DNA of 64,000 nucleotides from NCBI GenBank assembly GCA_000421065.1, contig ATWD01000001.1:2162001-2226000 (forward strand), written 5' to 3'. The DNA is from Acidobacteriaceae bacterium TAA 166. GTDB lineage: Bacteria; Acidobacteriota; Terriglobia; Terriglobales; Acidobacteriaceae. This document shows, piece after piece, positions 19,418 through 27,851 of this stretch. The notes below the pieces were generated by a model, which saw only the letters and a program-made list of their open reading frames with translations, was not told where the DNA came from and searched no databases. A program made the position numbers and the translations under genes. Each line of letters opens with the position of its first letter. The stretch's first letter is position 1.

Positions 19418-20626
19418 ATGCGATCAATCGAAAAAACGGATGTTCCTGAAGCAAATACAAACGAGATCAAGGATATATCGCGTCGGAAAGTTCTGATTAG
19501 CGGTGCGGTCATGGTGACCGGAATGAGTCTAGCCCGCACCGCCTCGGCTCTATCAACCTTCCGATCAGATTCCACAACCACAAAGGGGAAAAGCATGTCT
19601 CACCATCTTGACTCACCCATCGCTCGGCAGGACCTTCGCCTCGACATCACTGATCTTTACGTATTTCGTGGAGAGACTGGCACAGCATTCGTCATCAACA
19701 TCTGTCACTCCATCGGAAAACCGCCGATTACCGGCTACCATCCGGAAGGCATGTATGAGTTCAAGATCGACCTCAACGGCGATGCCGTCGAAGAGGTCAC
19801 CTATCGCCTCACGTTTGAGGAGCGCGACGCGCAGGGAAAGCAGAAGTACACCGTTCGACGTATCAGCGGCAAAGAGGCGGTCGATCCGCACGCAGCCGGT
19901 ACGGTCGTCGCGCATGGAATAACGGATGAGACTGTTACCACGCCGTCAGGTCTGCGCACCTGGGCCGGCCACGCCGGCGACCCGTTCTGGATTGAGCCTG
20001 ATGTGCTGCATGCCGTTGGTCACGCGTTTCAGGATGGAACTAAGGTGGATCTCGCCGGCTGGGACCCAAGCAAAGCTCACAACCTGTTTGCTGGCCATAC
20101 CGTGTATTCCATGGTGTTGGAAGTGCCCGATGCCGAATTGCTCGCCAGTGCAGGTAACAACCGGAAGATCGGTGTATGGGCAGTGGCTACGCTCGCCACA
20201 GATGCCGGGGGATGGCGCCCTATCAACCGTTTTGGCCTTCCGATGATCTGGCCGCTTTTCACGCAGTACAACGAGGATCTCGGCGATCGTCTCAATGGCG
20301 GGCGTCCGGCCGATGACTACGCAACCTGGGGAAATACGCTTGCCAAGAAGATGGCAGCCGTGGTCGCCGCCTACGGAACGTCTGAAGACCCTGAGACATA
20401 TGGGGAAAAGATCGCACACCGGATGATGCCCAACATTATGCCGTACACCGTCGGAACCCAGGCATCGCTTGGCTTTGCCGAGTGGAACGGTCGTACCCTC
20501 ACTGATAACGCCCCTGATGTGATGTTTTCCATCGCCGCAAACACTCCCATCCACCTCGGGATCGGCAGGGAGTCGGTCACTTCAAAGCCGCGAAAGACGT
20601 TCCCTTACGTTCCAGTTGCAGTGTAA
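19418..20626 (+). CDS. DUF4331 domain protein with Tat signal
   Basis: About 402 residues. The N-terminus has a twin-arginine motif (ISRRKVLISG) followed by a hydrophobic stretch (AVMVTGMSLARTASA), so a folded protein is probably exported. The mature part begins SHHLDSPIARQDLRLDITDLYVF, the hallmark of DUF4331, a family of unknown function predicted to be a periplasmic or lipoprotein-like beta-propeller. ATG at 19418 follows GAGG at 11 bases; GTG at 19406 is equally possible. It lies downstream of the large AAA regulator and upstream of an unknown gene, with a hairpin between the last two. Confidence 0.82.
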   Translation: MRSIEKTDVPEANTNEIKDISRRKVLISGAVMVTGMSLARTASALSTFRSDSTTTKGKSMSHHLDSPIARQDLRLDITDLYVFRGETGTAFVINICHSIGKPPITGYHPEGMYEFKIDLNGDAVEEVTYRLTFEERDAQGKQKYTVRRISGKEAVDPHAAGTVVAHGITDETVTTPSGLRTWAGHAGDPFWIEPDVLHAVGHAFQDGTKVDLAGWDPSKAHNLFAGHTVYSMVLEVPDAELLASAGNNRKIGVWAVATLATDAGGWRPINRFGLPMIWPLFTQYNEDLGDRLNGGRPADDYATWGNTLAKKMAAVVAAYGTSEDPETYGEKIAHRMMPNIMPYTVGTQASLGFAEWNGRTLTDNAPDVMFSIAANTPIHLGIGRESVTSKPRKTFPYVPVAV

Positions 20627-20633
20627 GAATCAG

Positions 20634-20662
20634 TCGACTGGGCTGAAACCGAGCCCAGTCGA
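20634..20662 (+). terminator. Intercistronic hairpin after the DUF4331 gene
   Basis: A perfect 11-bp stem, TCGACTGGGCT against AGCCCAGTCGA with a 7-base loop, starts eight bases after the DUF4331 stop. It is followed only by TCTTTC, so it may be a weak terminator or an mRNA-stabilising hairpin that lowers expression of the next gene. Confidence 0.5.
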
Positions 20663-20725
20663 TCTTTCATCAGCTCGACATGACGTTCGCAATCGAGCTC
20701 TGACCCCAGAGGAAACGCCACGGCA

Positions 20726-21643
20726 GTGAACATCATTGAAGCCAGTCCGCAGTCCGCGAGATTCGCGGCGATCCAGCAAGCCGAAGAGAATCTGCAGACG
20801 CTGCTGCCCAGCATTTACCGTGGTCGAACGGACGAGGTGCAGCCCGTGTCGATGGGTTCGGCGCCGCTGGCGTTCGATGTGGACGGCAACGTAGCATGGG
20901 ACCGCATGTGGGGCTCGTTTTGTGACCTCGCTATGGCGGGCGGACCGCCGCACAAGGGCAAACTGCTGGAACCCGGTACTCCAGAGTCGATCCTCGTTGA
21001 CCCCACGCTCTACGCTAAGGTGTGCGAGGAGATCGTGCGCGGTATCGAACTTGCCGCCCGCTTACAGGCAGCACCATCTTCCTCGCCGGGCTGGATGCGC
21101 GTCCAATGCAGCAACAACACTATGGCTGAGTGGCTGCTGCGCGCGATCACCATGGAAAACATTTCCGTGCGCCTCGAGGATGATGCGATTTTGTTACCGG
21201 CCGGACCCGCTTTTCGCGTGGAGAAGGAGATCAAGAACGTCATCACCGTGACCGCCAAAACAACCCATTACTGGAGTGGCCACCTGATACGTTTACAGAA
21301 ACTTGGGATCGCAAACCTCTTCGCACGGCTCGACAGCGAAGCTGCGTTGTTCCAGCCCGAGTGGAACTCCAGCGCGATTAGTGAAGATGTGCGCGAAGGC
21401 ATTCGACGCGTGCTCGAAGACGCGACAGGTCTCCAGAGCACAAATCACAGCTACACTAATTGGATCGGCTTGGACTGCGGCACTGTACCATCAGCGATCA
21501 CTACCATGCGCCGCATTGTGGCGAGCAATATCCTTTGTCGTCGCGAAGAGACAGCGATCTTTCTTCCGCTAAACCCCATTGCAGATCCCCATAACGCACG
21601 CCTCGCTCACTCGGTTTCGGAACTTCTCGCCCGAGATGCATAG
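20726..21643 (+). CDS. Conserved hypothetical protein paired with DUF4331
   Basis: I do not recognise a named family. The 305 residues have no signal peptide or membrane segment. Notable blocks are FDVDGNVAWDRMWGSFCDLA near residue 50, GGPPHKGKLLEPGTPE near 72, WMRVQCSNNTMAEWLLRAI near 125, and a C-terminus with a CRREETAIFLP segment. The first block recalls a structural Asp-rich loop but not a catalytic motif I can name. The start is GTG with AGAGGAAA eleven bases upstream. It follows the DUF4331 gene by 99 bases on the same strand, and both may belong to the regulon of the AAA regulator. A cytosolic enzyme or metal-binding protein is conceivable but unsupported. Confidence 0.6.
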   Translation: MNIIEASPQSARFAAIQQAEENLQTLLPSIYRGRTDEVQPVSMGSAPLAFDVDGNVAWDRMWGSFCDLAMAGGPPHKGKLLEPGTPESILVDPTLYAKVCEEIVRGIELAARLQAAPSSSPGWMRVQCSNNTMAEWLLRAITMENISVRLEDDAILLPAGPAFRVEKEIKNVITVTAKTTHYWSGHLIRLQKLGIANLFARLDSEAALFQPEWNSSAISEDVREGIRRVLEDATGLQSTNHSYTNWIGLDCGTVPSAITTMRRIVASNILCRREETAIFLPLNPIADPHNARLAHSVSELLARDA

Positions 21644-21861
21644 CCACTACTATTCATAGCTCTACGAGGTCAACGATGAATGAGTGCTCATTTCGGTAAT
21701 GCTTCATCAAAGAAGACGCGATTGCGGCAATATGCGCTACCCCTCCTCCGCACCCACAAGCGAATCAATAAGGAACAGTCAACTTCTATTTTTATTCCTC
21801 GGCATCGCAACGCGAGTCCGATATTTTAGACACGGTACGTATTGTTGCCTCGACTATGGAG

Positions 21862-21904
21862 TGCCCGATCTTTTGTGCCGCTGGAAGAGTTAGTGTAGCG
21901 CAGC
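21862..21904 (+). mobile_element. Solo IS3-type end
   Basis: TGCCCGATCTTTTGTGCCGC beginning at 21862 and continuing to TTAGTGTAGCGCAGC matches the IS end that starts at 6290 over about 42 bases, with scattered substitutions. No transposase follows; the IS end is joined directly to a receptor gene fragment. It is the scar of an IS-adjacent deletion. Confidence 0.65.
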
Positions 21905-21906
21905 TT

Positions 21907-22386
21907 GAAGTGGACTCCGACGATGCAGCGCCGGACAGCGATGGTGGCAGGCGGGTCCCGGAAGCAGTTGGGGTGGTGATTGCCTCGGGCATCACGTTGC
22001 GTGATCTCAACAACTTTTCGGGAAGTCTGCGATTGCGCTTCTTTGGGCCGCGTGATTTGACGTCCGATGGAATTTATCGCTCCCAGGCAACGGCACTCCT
22101 CAATGGAGAGATCGGTTATCGAATCCACGAGAATTGGGGCATATCCGCCGAATTTCTAAACTTGCTGAACCGCCGCGACCAGGACATCGACTACGCCTAT
22201 GAATCCAAGGTAACGCCAACGGCCATGCCAGCATTCACAGACGCCTTCCACCCCGTCGAGCCGTTTCAGGTGCGATTCTGGTTAAGAAGAACCTTCCGAC
22301 AAAGGCCGCAGTTGTCGGCTCTCGGCAGCGTTTGGATCAATGGGGGCGCCTTCAATGTGCTCAAAGATAATCATGCTCGACTTTAA
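21907..22386 (+). pseudogene. 3' fragment of a second TonB-dependent receptor
   Basis: From about 21912 the translation (VDSDDAAPDS, then RRVPEAVGVVIASGITLRDL, FFGPRDLTSDGIYRS, FQVRFWLRRTF) is close to the last 130 residues of the receptor at 11859-14321, with roughly one substitution in ten. The upstream 85 percent is absent and replaced by an IS end. The original stop codon is lost (TGA in the intact copy aligns with CGA), so the frame runs on for about 33 unrelated residues. It is non-functional. It lies in opposite orientation to the intact copy, making a 380-bp inverted repeat around the nickel/DUF4331 segment. Confidence 0.85.
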
Positions 22387-22675
22387 GCTGTGCATGGGCA
22401 CGCCATATCCATTTTCACATTCCATACTCGATGCACACAAGACCAAATTCGAGACTAAGAACGTTACAAATTGCACATATCACAATGGTTAGCTCATGCT
22501 GCCGGTAGGAGAACTAGACCACTAATTGAGATGTGCAAAGGTGTGTAATGCTGGACAAAGCCGTCTCAGGCCACCATCGCTGCCATAGTCCGCCAAGTGA
22601 CAAGATGGCTTGCTTTTCGGTGGAAAGTCGGGTTGCGGACGCTTCGCAATCGTTGGTGTCGATCAAAGACCTCAT
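22387..22675. other. Intergenic stretch with a short dispersed repeat
   Basis: No gene is supported. The second copy of the GGTGTGTAATGCTGGACAA repeat lies at 22540-22573. The region separates the decayed accessory DNA from the glycan locus. Confidence 0.35.
22540..22573 (+). repeat. Short dispersed repeat, copy 2
   Basis: Direct-orientation match to the sequence at 10018-10049, 19 bases identical at the start and partly conserved beyond (GCCG, then GGCCA). Confidence 0.5.
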
Positions 22676-24052
22676 TTAATTCATGGTCCGCAAAGCGACA
22701 ATCTGGCTTCGAACCGAACTGGCGCCTATGTTATGCGTCTCGAGGAGTAGTTCGAAGTACGGCAGCGTGCCGTCGGGACGTTGGATCCGACTCAAAAACG
22801 GGAGCAGCCGTGCGTCGTCCAGGACGAAGTCCATTCCTGCTTCAGCGCCAGACATCCCCGTGCCTTCGAGAAGTAAAGTACTTCCATCTCCAGAGAGACT
22901 GGGCATGTAAGCCACGACACCAAATACCCTTCGCTCCGGATCGTCCCTCCTCGACTCCCATAGCGCAGGTTCTCCCTTTTGTGGGTTTCGATTGATAATC
23001 GAAAAGATGCCTTTATAGTCATCCTTGAACACAAAGTTCATGCTGTGCTCATACAGTTCGACCCATGGATCGGCTTCAGATGCACCAAGCAGGATGACAT
23101 TACCCGTCTTGAAATCGTCCGGGCGCAGGTCGCGGGCATAGCGAACCGACACCTCACTTCCCAACGCCTGTGCTCGATCTTTAAGACTGAGGATCGTCTT
23201 GAGATCGACAATCGAGGTATACCTGCGGTTTGCGAGATCGAGCAACGACTCCTTCCTTGATGCCGCTGGACCGATCTGGGGTAGGATGGCCGGTTCGGCT
23301 CGATAACTCGCATCCAGGTAACCTTTCAAATCGAGATCCCGACCTGATAGACCGTGGAAGAGCACTAGGCCTGAATCAGGAGCAACGATCATCGTTGGTT
23401 GGTTTCTGGCGAAGAGATGACTCCAGAATCGGTGTGTCACGGGATGTGCGGCGAGGGCCGATCGAAGAATACTGCGATCGTGAACCCATAGCGCCATCAA
23501 CATCAAGACCAGTATCAAACTAAGTCCCCACGGCAGCGATCTCCAGGCGGAAGCATCTCCAGGTCTTACTCCAGGGGTCTGAGCAGAAACTTCGGCAGCT
23601 GTCCCGGAAATGACTTCTGCGGAGTTCGTTGCGGCAGGTGTCAGAGCGGACGTATTCTGTGCCTCGAATACCGGCATGTATCCGCCGCGCGGGATCACGA
23701 CTCGTATCGGCTCCTCTGCGCCTTCCTGCTGAAAGTACAGTTCGAGCCGCTGGCGCAGCCGGCTTGCCTGACTCCGGACGATTCCATCCACTGCCGAATC
23801 GTAATTCTGCGAGCGTCCGAAGACAGCATGGCCGATCGACTGCTCGTTTATCTCTGACTCACGTCCCTGCAGTGCCAAATCGCAGACGTAAGTAAGCAGA
23901 GTTCCAAGTCGTTCGCTACGGATGAAGGTGCGTGAACGAACAATACGGCGCACCAATTCGAACCGCTCATCTTCGGACTCGACCGTAGGCGACACAGCCG
24001 GTCTTCGGGAGCGAGCATTCGATGCTTCAGGCTCGAGCTGCGCCGTAACCAT
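22676..24052 (-). CDS. Membrane-anchored winged-helix regulator-like protein
   Basis: About 458 residues. The N-terminal 110 residues resemble the DNA-binding part of an acidobacterial family of winged-helix proteins (FIRSERLGTLLTYVCDLAL, EQSIGHAVFGRSQNYDSAVD, RSQASRLRQRLELYF, IRVVIPRGGYMPVF). One membrane helix (LPWGLSLILVLMLMALWV, near residue 165) separates it from a C-terminal domain of about 270 residues that I cannot name but that looks alpha/beta and extracytoplasmic. ATG at 24052 was chosen; a GTG at 24070 is possible. It is divergent from a TonB receptor, and such pairs are common in Acidobacteria, so it probably senses an envelope signal and controls that receptor. Confidence 0.75.
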   Translation of the reverse strand: MVTAQLEPEASNARSRRPAVSPTVESEDERFELVRRIVRSRTFIRSERLGTLLTYVCDLALQGRESEINEQSIGHAVFGRSQNYDSAVDGIVRSQASRLRQRLELYFQQEGAEEPIRVVIPRGGYMPVFEAQNTSALTPAATNSAEVISGTAAEVSAQTPGVRPGDASAWRSLPWGLSLILVLMLMALWVHDRSILRSALAAHPVTHRFWSHLFARNQPTMIVAPDSGLVLFHGLSGRDLDLKGYLDASYRAEPAILPQIGPAASRKESLLDLANRRYTSIVDLKTILSLKDRAQALGSEVSVRYARDLRPDDFKTGNVILLGASEADPWVELYEHSMNFVFKDDYKGIFSIINRNPQKGEPALWESRRDDPERRVFGVVAYMPSLSGDGSTLLLEGTGMSGAEAGMDFVLDDARLLPFLSRIQRPDGTLPYFELLLETHNIGASSVRSQIVALRTMN

Positions 24053-24287
24053 ATGTTGATTTTTTCTCACCTGGATTGAAGCACATTGCTATGAATGCGT
24101 CATCAATCGGCTTGCCGCACAGTTTCTTACACCCGACACAATGATGCGTCGGGGATATGTTAATGCGAGGTAAACAGATCATTCCAAAGGTGGTTCTCGC
24201 CTGTATCGGTTGAGCACCGGTGAATTGTCTTGGTGGCGCAATGGAACGCTGCTACTCCTGACTCAATCCCCGATACGAAGGAAACCA

Positions 24288-27200
24288 ATGACCGTTCCGA
24301 GCCTGATTCGATCTCTGAAGATCACAAGTGCCGACTTCAACTTCTGCAAAATCGCAGGGCTCGCGCTCTACGTCCTGTTTACGATCACGTCCGCTTATGC
24401 GCAGTTCACAGCTGGTATTCAGGGGAATGTTCGCGACGCGGGCGGAGCCAATCTCCCGGACGCTCAGATGATCCTTGTGAACACCGCAACCAAGGTGAAG
24501 CAATCCGGCATCAGCAACGCATCGGGTCTCTATCGCTTCCCCAACCTGGGCCCAGGGGACTATCAGATTTCTGCCTCCGCAAAAGGTTTTCAACGCTCGC
24601 AGGCACGGTTTACGCTTACGGCTGGAGAGACTCGAGATGTCTCTCTGACCCTCAATGTCGGGAGCGATACCACAAGCATCGTCGTCACTTCTCAGGCTCC
24701 TCTTTTGGATACCGCCGATAGTCGCGAACAGCAGACGCTCAATCAGGCGTCGCTCGAAAATCTGCCGATGGCAACCAGAAATCCTATTTCGCTCGTTGGC
24801 CTCACGCCAGGCGTAACCGGCATTCAGGCAGCCACCACGACATTCAACCCCGAGACCACGAACCACTACAGTTCAGGCGGCAAGGGAGGCAATGCAAATA
24901 CGTTTATCGTCGATGGGTTGGATGTGGATAGCAACATCGGTGAAGGTGTCAATAACCTGACGCCTAACGTGGATTCACTGTCAGAAGTCACGGTTCAGAC
25001 GAACACATATACCGTGGATTACGGTAAGTCCAGCTCCATTCAAACCGTCATGTCGTCCCGAGCCGGAACCGCGGAGTACCACGGTTTTGCCAGCGGCTAT
25101 TACGCCTACCAAGGGTTGCAGGCCAGAGGCGAGTATGGAGTACCTAAACCGCAACGTGTGGCCCCGTTCCACACCACAAATCTTTCCTTCGGCGTTGGTG
25201 GCCCGATCATCTCGGAGAAAAGGTTCTTTTTTTTCGCGGCCGTAGAACCATACTATTCCTCAACGCCGAATCCCGCGCTCACCGCAACCGGAGCCCTGGC
25301 TCCCAATAGCGGAAGCCTTACGTTCGAGGATCCGGCGTTTGCAGCCTTTGCCCAACAAGTCCGGCCCAACACGTTAGAGACATCTCTGTTCAGCAAGTAC
25401 CCGGTGAAAAACGTGATTTTTGAGTCGTCCCAAACTGCCCAGCAGATCTTCGGAGCTCAAAACACCGCAGCGAATACGGGCTGCAACACGCCCAGCACGG
25501 ATAACATCCCCTGCTCCATGCCGGTCTTCGATCAAGGCATATTCAACGCCTCGGCGCCGAATACCTCGTATCAATACAGCGTCCGTGTCGACAAGGTCTT
25601 CGACAAGGATCGCATCAACGGTTTCTTCGTCCGCAACACAATTGCGCAGTCAGCGCCAAGTCCCAGGCCACAGTTCACGACGAGCAGCAATCTCTACACC
25701 TTCTCCTTGCAGGGCAACGAAACACATGCATTTTCTGCTCGTTTGCTGAATGAAGCTTTTGTGGGTTACAACCGGATCGAGGGATACACCCCAAATAAGG
25801 GGCTCTTCACCGTTCCGGTCGTGGGAGTGACTGGCCTGGGTGTCGGTTGGGGCGATGCAAACCCCTATGAGGACTATATCCAGCACGGATATCGTTGGAG
25901 GGACGTCGTTACCTACATTCACGCTAATCACGCCTTCAGGTTCGGTTATGAGGGATGGCATGGAGATGACCTGGCCTACTTCGCAGGCCGATACAGCCAA
26001 CCGATCTTTGCTTACACAAACATCATCAGTCTGATCAACGACAATCCATTTACCGAAACCAACATCGCCTTCAACCCAGTTACCGGCGAGCCCGTTGCTG
26101 ATAACTACGGCTTCGCCAAAGGCTCAGGCGGTGCTTTCGCCGAGGATGAGTGGAAGGTCACACACCGGCTCACTGTCAATTATGGCATCCGCTATGACAA
26201 CTTTGGCAATGCCTATCCTGCACTCGGACAGACGGTTCTGGCGAACTTTCACCCGGCCGCCAGCTCCTCATTCGCCGGGAGCATCGCCAACGGAGTATTC
26301 ACCCAGCAGAGCCACACGTTCGCTCACGATTTGAATTGGATCTTCAGTCCCCGCGGCGGCTTTGCCTACGATTTGTTTGGCAAGGGAGATTGGGTTATGC
26401 GAGGAGGCTTCGGCATCTACAGAGACGAGTTCACCCTTGGCAACCAGGAGAATGGATTAATTGCGAACCCTCCTGGTCCGGTGCGTCCAACCTTCAAGAA
26501 CGACGGCTCTACGCCAGCCCCGGTCTTTGGGTTTGGGACCTCAAACACCTATCCGTTCGGCTTCCCATATCCGGCGTTTGTCGGGACTCCCCTGGATGCG
26601 AAAGGTGGTCGTATCGGAGGAGGATTCACCACGATCGGTATCGACCCCAACCTGAGCATACCGCGCGTGTTGAACTATACGTTGACGCTTGAGCATTCCT
26701 TGACAAAGAATCTCGTCGCCAGCGTGGGTTATCAGGGGTCGCATTCTGGAAATCTCATCACGAATGGAGGCAATCTCGCCGCTCACACTTATGGCAACGA
26801 TGTAAACGCATTCGCGGGCGATCTGCTGCAACACCCCACCTTCGCGGTCTCTGGAGCTTACAACGGAACCGGCGTTCAGGATCGACTTAACACCAGCTTT
26901 GCCGCGATCACCTATGCGACAAATGGTCCGACAGCAAACTATAATGCCGTCATTGCAGCAGTGAAGGGACGATTCTCAAGACGCGGCTTTATCACAGCGT
27001 CCTATACGCATTCGAAAGCAATGGACGATTGGGGAAGCTACCCCACCGCCGCGGCGCCCTATAACCAATACTATTCGCCGTCGCAGTACAACGTGCCAAA
27101 CGCTTTCTCGCTTGGCTGGGCCTATCAACTGCCTGGCGATCAATTGCCCAGCGCCCTTCTCAAACGCGTAGCCGGAGGGTGGACCTTGAGCGGAGTGGTC

Positions 27201-27749
27201 AGTCTCCAGTCAGGTACACCTTTCGCTGTCCAGAACACGAATCCTCTGGCAGTGAGTGTTGTCGGGACCGACGGAACACGAATTACGTCTGCAAATTATG
27301 CCGCCGAATTCGCTGCCGGTCACCTGCAGTATGTCCCAACCAGCGGGGACTATAACGCGGATGGCAACAACACTGATTATCCAAACGTCACAGCATATAC
27401 GCAGAAGCGCAATAGAAGCGACTTCCTTGTCGGTCATGGAATCTTCCCCATCTGCGCCGGAGGTGCGCTTCCCTGCGGGAGCTTCACGCTTCCGTCCTTT
27501 GGGTCGGAGGGCAACGAAACTCCGAATCGCTTTTCGAACCCGGGCTACGCAGACACCGACCTGACCCTGAAAAAAACAACGCGTATTACGGAGCGAGTCA
27601 ACCTGGAGTTACGCCTTGACACCTTCAACCTTTTCAATCGAGTAAATCTGATGGCGGTTGATTCGAAGCTGCAAGATACCACCTTCGGGCAATCGACCAG
27701 CACGTACGCAGCCAGGAACATGCTGCTCGGAGCGAGAATCAACTTCTAG
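24288..27749 (+). CDS. Oar-like TonB-dependent receptor (CarboxypepD_reg-plug-barrel)
   Basis: 1153 residues from ATG 24288, which follows AAGGAAACC; the longer frame from 24210 lacks a ribosome site. A signal peptide (IAGLALYVLFTITSAYA) precedes a carboxypeptidase-like domain (GIQGNVRDAGGANLPDAQ). The plug shows NTFIVDGLDVDSNIGEGVNN and EVTVQTNTYTVDYGKSSS, and the long barrel ends LGARINF. The architecture is that of acidobacterial Oar/SusC-like receptors that import oligosaccharides or peptides. It is divergent from a membrane winged-helix regulator and followed 102 bases later by a GH127 enzyme, so it probably takes up arabinose-containing oligosaccharides. That substrate is inference. Confidence 0.88.
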   Translation: MTVPSLIRSLKITSADFNFCKIAGLALYVLFTITSAYAQFTAGIQGNVRDAGGANLPDAQMILVNTATKVKQSGISNASGLYRFPNLGPGDYQISASAKGFQRSQARFTLTAGETRDVSLTLNVGSDTTSIVVTSQAPLLDTADSREQQTLNQASLENLPMATRNPISLVGLTPGVTGIQAATTTFNPETTNHYSSGGKGGNANTFIVDGLDVDSNIGEGVNNLTPNVDSLSEVTVQTNTYTVDYGKSSSIQTVMSSRAGTAEYHGFASGYYAYQGLQARGEYGVPKPQRVAPFHTTNLSFGVGGPIISEKRFFFFAAVEPYYSSTPNPALTATGALAPNSGSLTFEDPAFAAFAQQVRPNTLETSLFSKYPVKNVIFESSQTAQQIFGAQNTAANTGCNTPSTDNIPCSMPVFDQGIFNASAPNTSYQYSVRVDKVFDKDRINGFFVRNTIAQSAPSPRPQFTTSSNLYTFSLQGNETHAFSARLLNEAFVGYNRIEGYTPNKGLFTVPVVGVTGLGVGWGDANPYEDYIQHGYRWRDVVTYIHANHAFRFGYEGWHGDDLAYFAGRYSQPIFAYTNIISLINDNPFTETNIAFNPVTGEPVADNYGFAKGSGGAFAEDEWKVTHRLTVNYGIRYDNFGNAYPALGQTVLANFHPAASSSFAGSIANGVFTQQSHTFAHDLNWIFSPRGGFAYDLFGKGDWVMRGGFGIYRDEFTLGNQENGLIANPPGPVRPTFKNDGSTPAPVFGFGTSNTYPFGFPYPAFVGTPLDAKGGRIGGGFTTIGIDPNLSIPRVLNYTLTLEHSLTKNLVASVGYQGSHSGNLITNGGNLAAHTYGNDVNAFAGDLLQHPTFAVSGAYNGTGVQDRLNTSFAAITYATNGPTANYNAVIAAVKGRFSRRGFITASYTHSKAMDDWGSYPTAAAPYNQYYSPSQYNVPNAFSLGWAYQLPGDQLPSALLKRVAGGWTLSGVVSLQSGTPFAVQNTNPLAVSVVGTDGTRITSANYAAEFAAGHLQYVPTSGDYNADGNNTDYPNVTAYTQKRNRSDFLVGHGIFPICAGGALPCGSFTLPSFGSEGNETPNRFSNPGYADTDLTLKKTTRITERVNLELRLDTFNLFNRVNLMAVDSKLQDTTFGQSTSTYAARNMLLGARINF

Positions 27750-27851
27750 CAAAACAGGGTTGGATAAAGGTGTGGATAGCCTTTTCCGAAGTCACGCAAT
27801 TAAACTGTTCTGACACTCTCCACCAGCACATACAAGGAATGAATCATTTCC

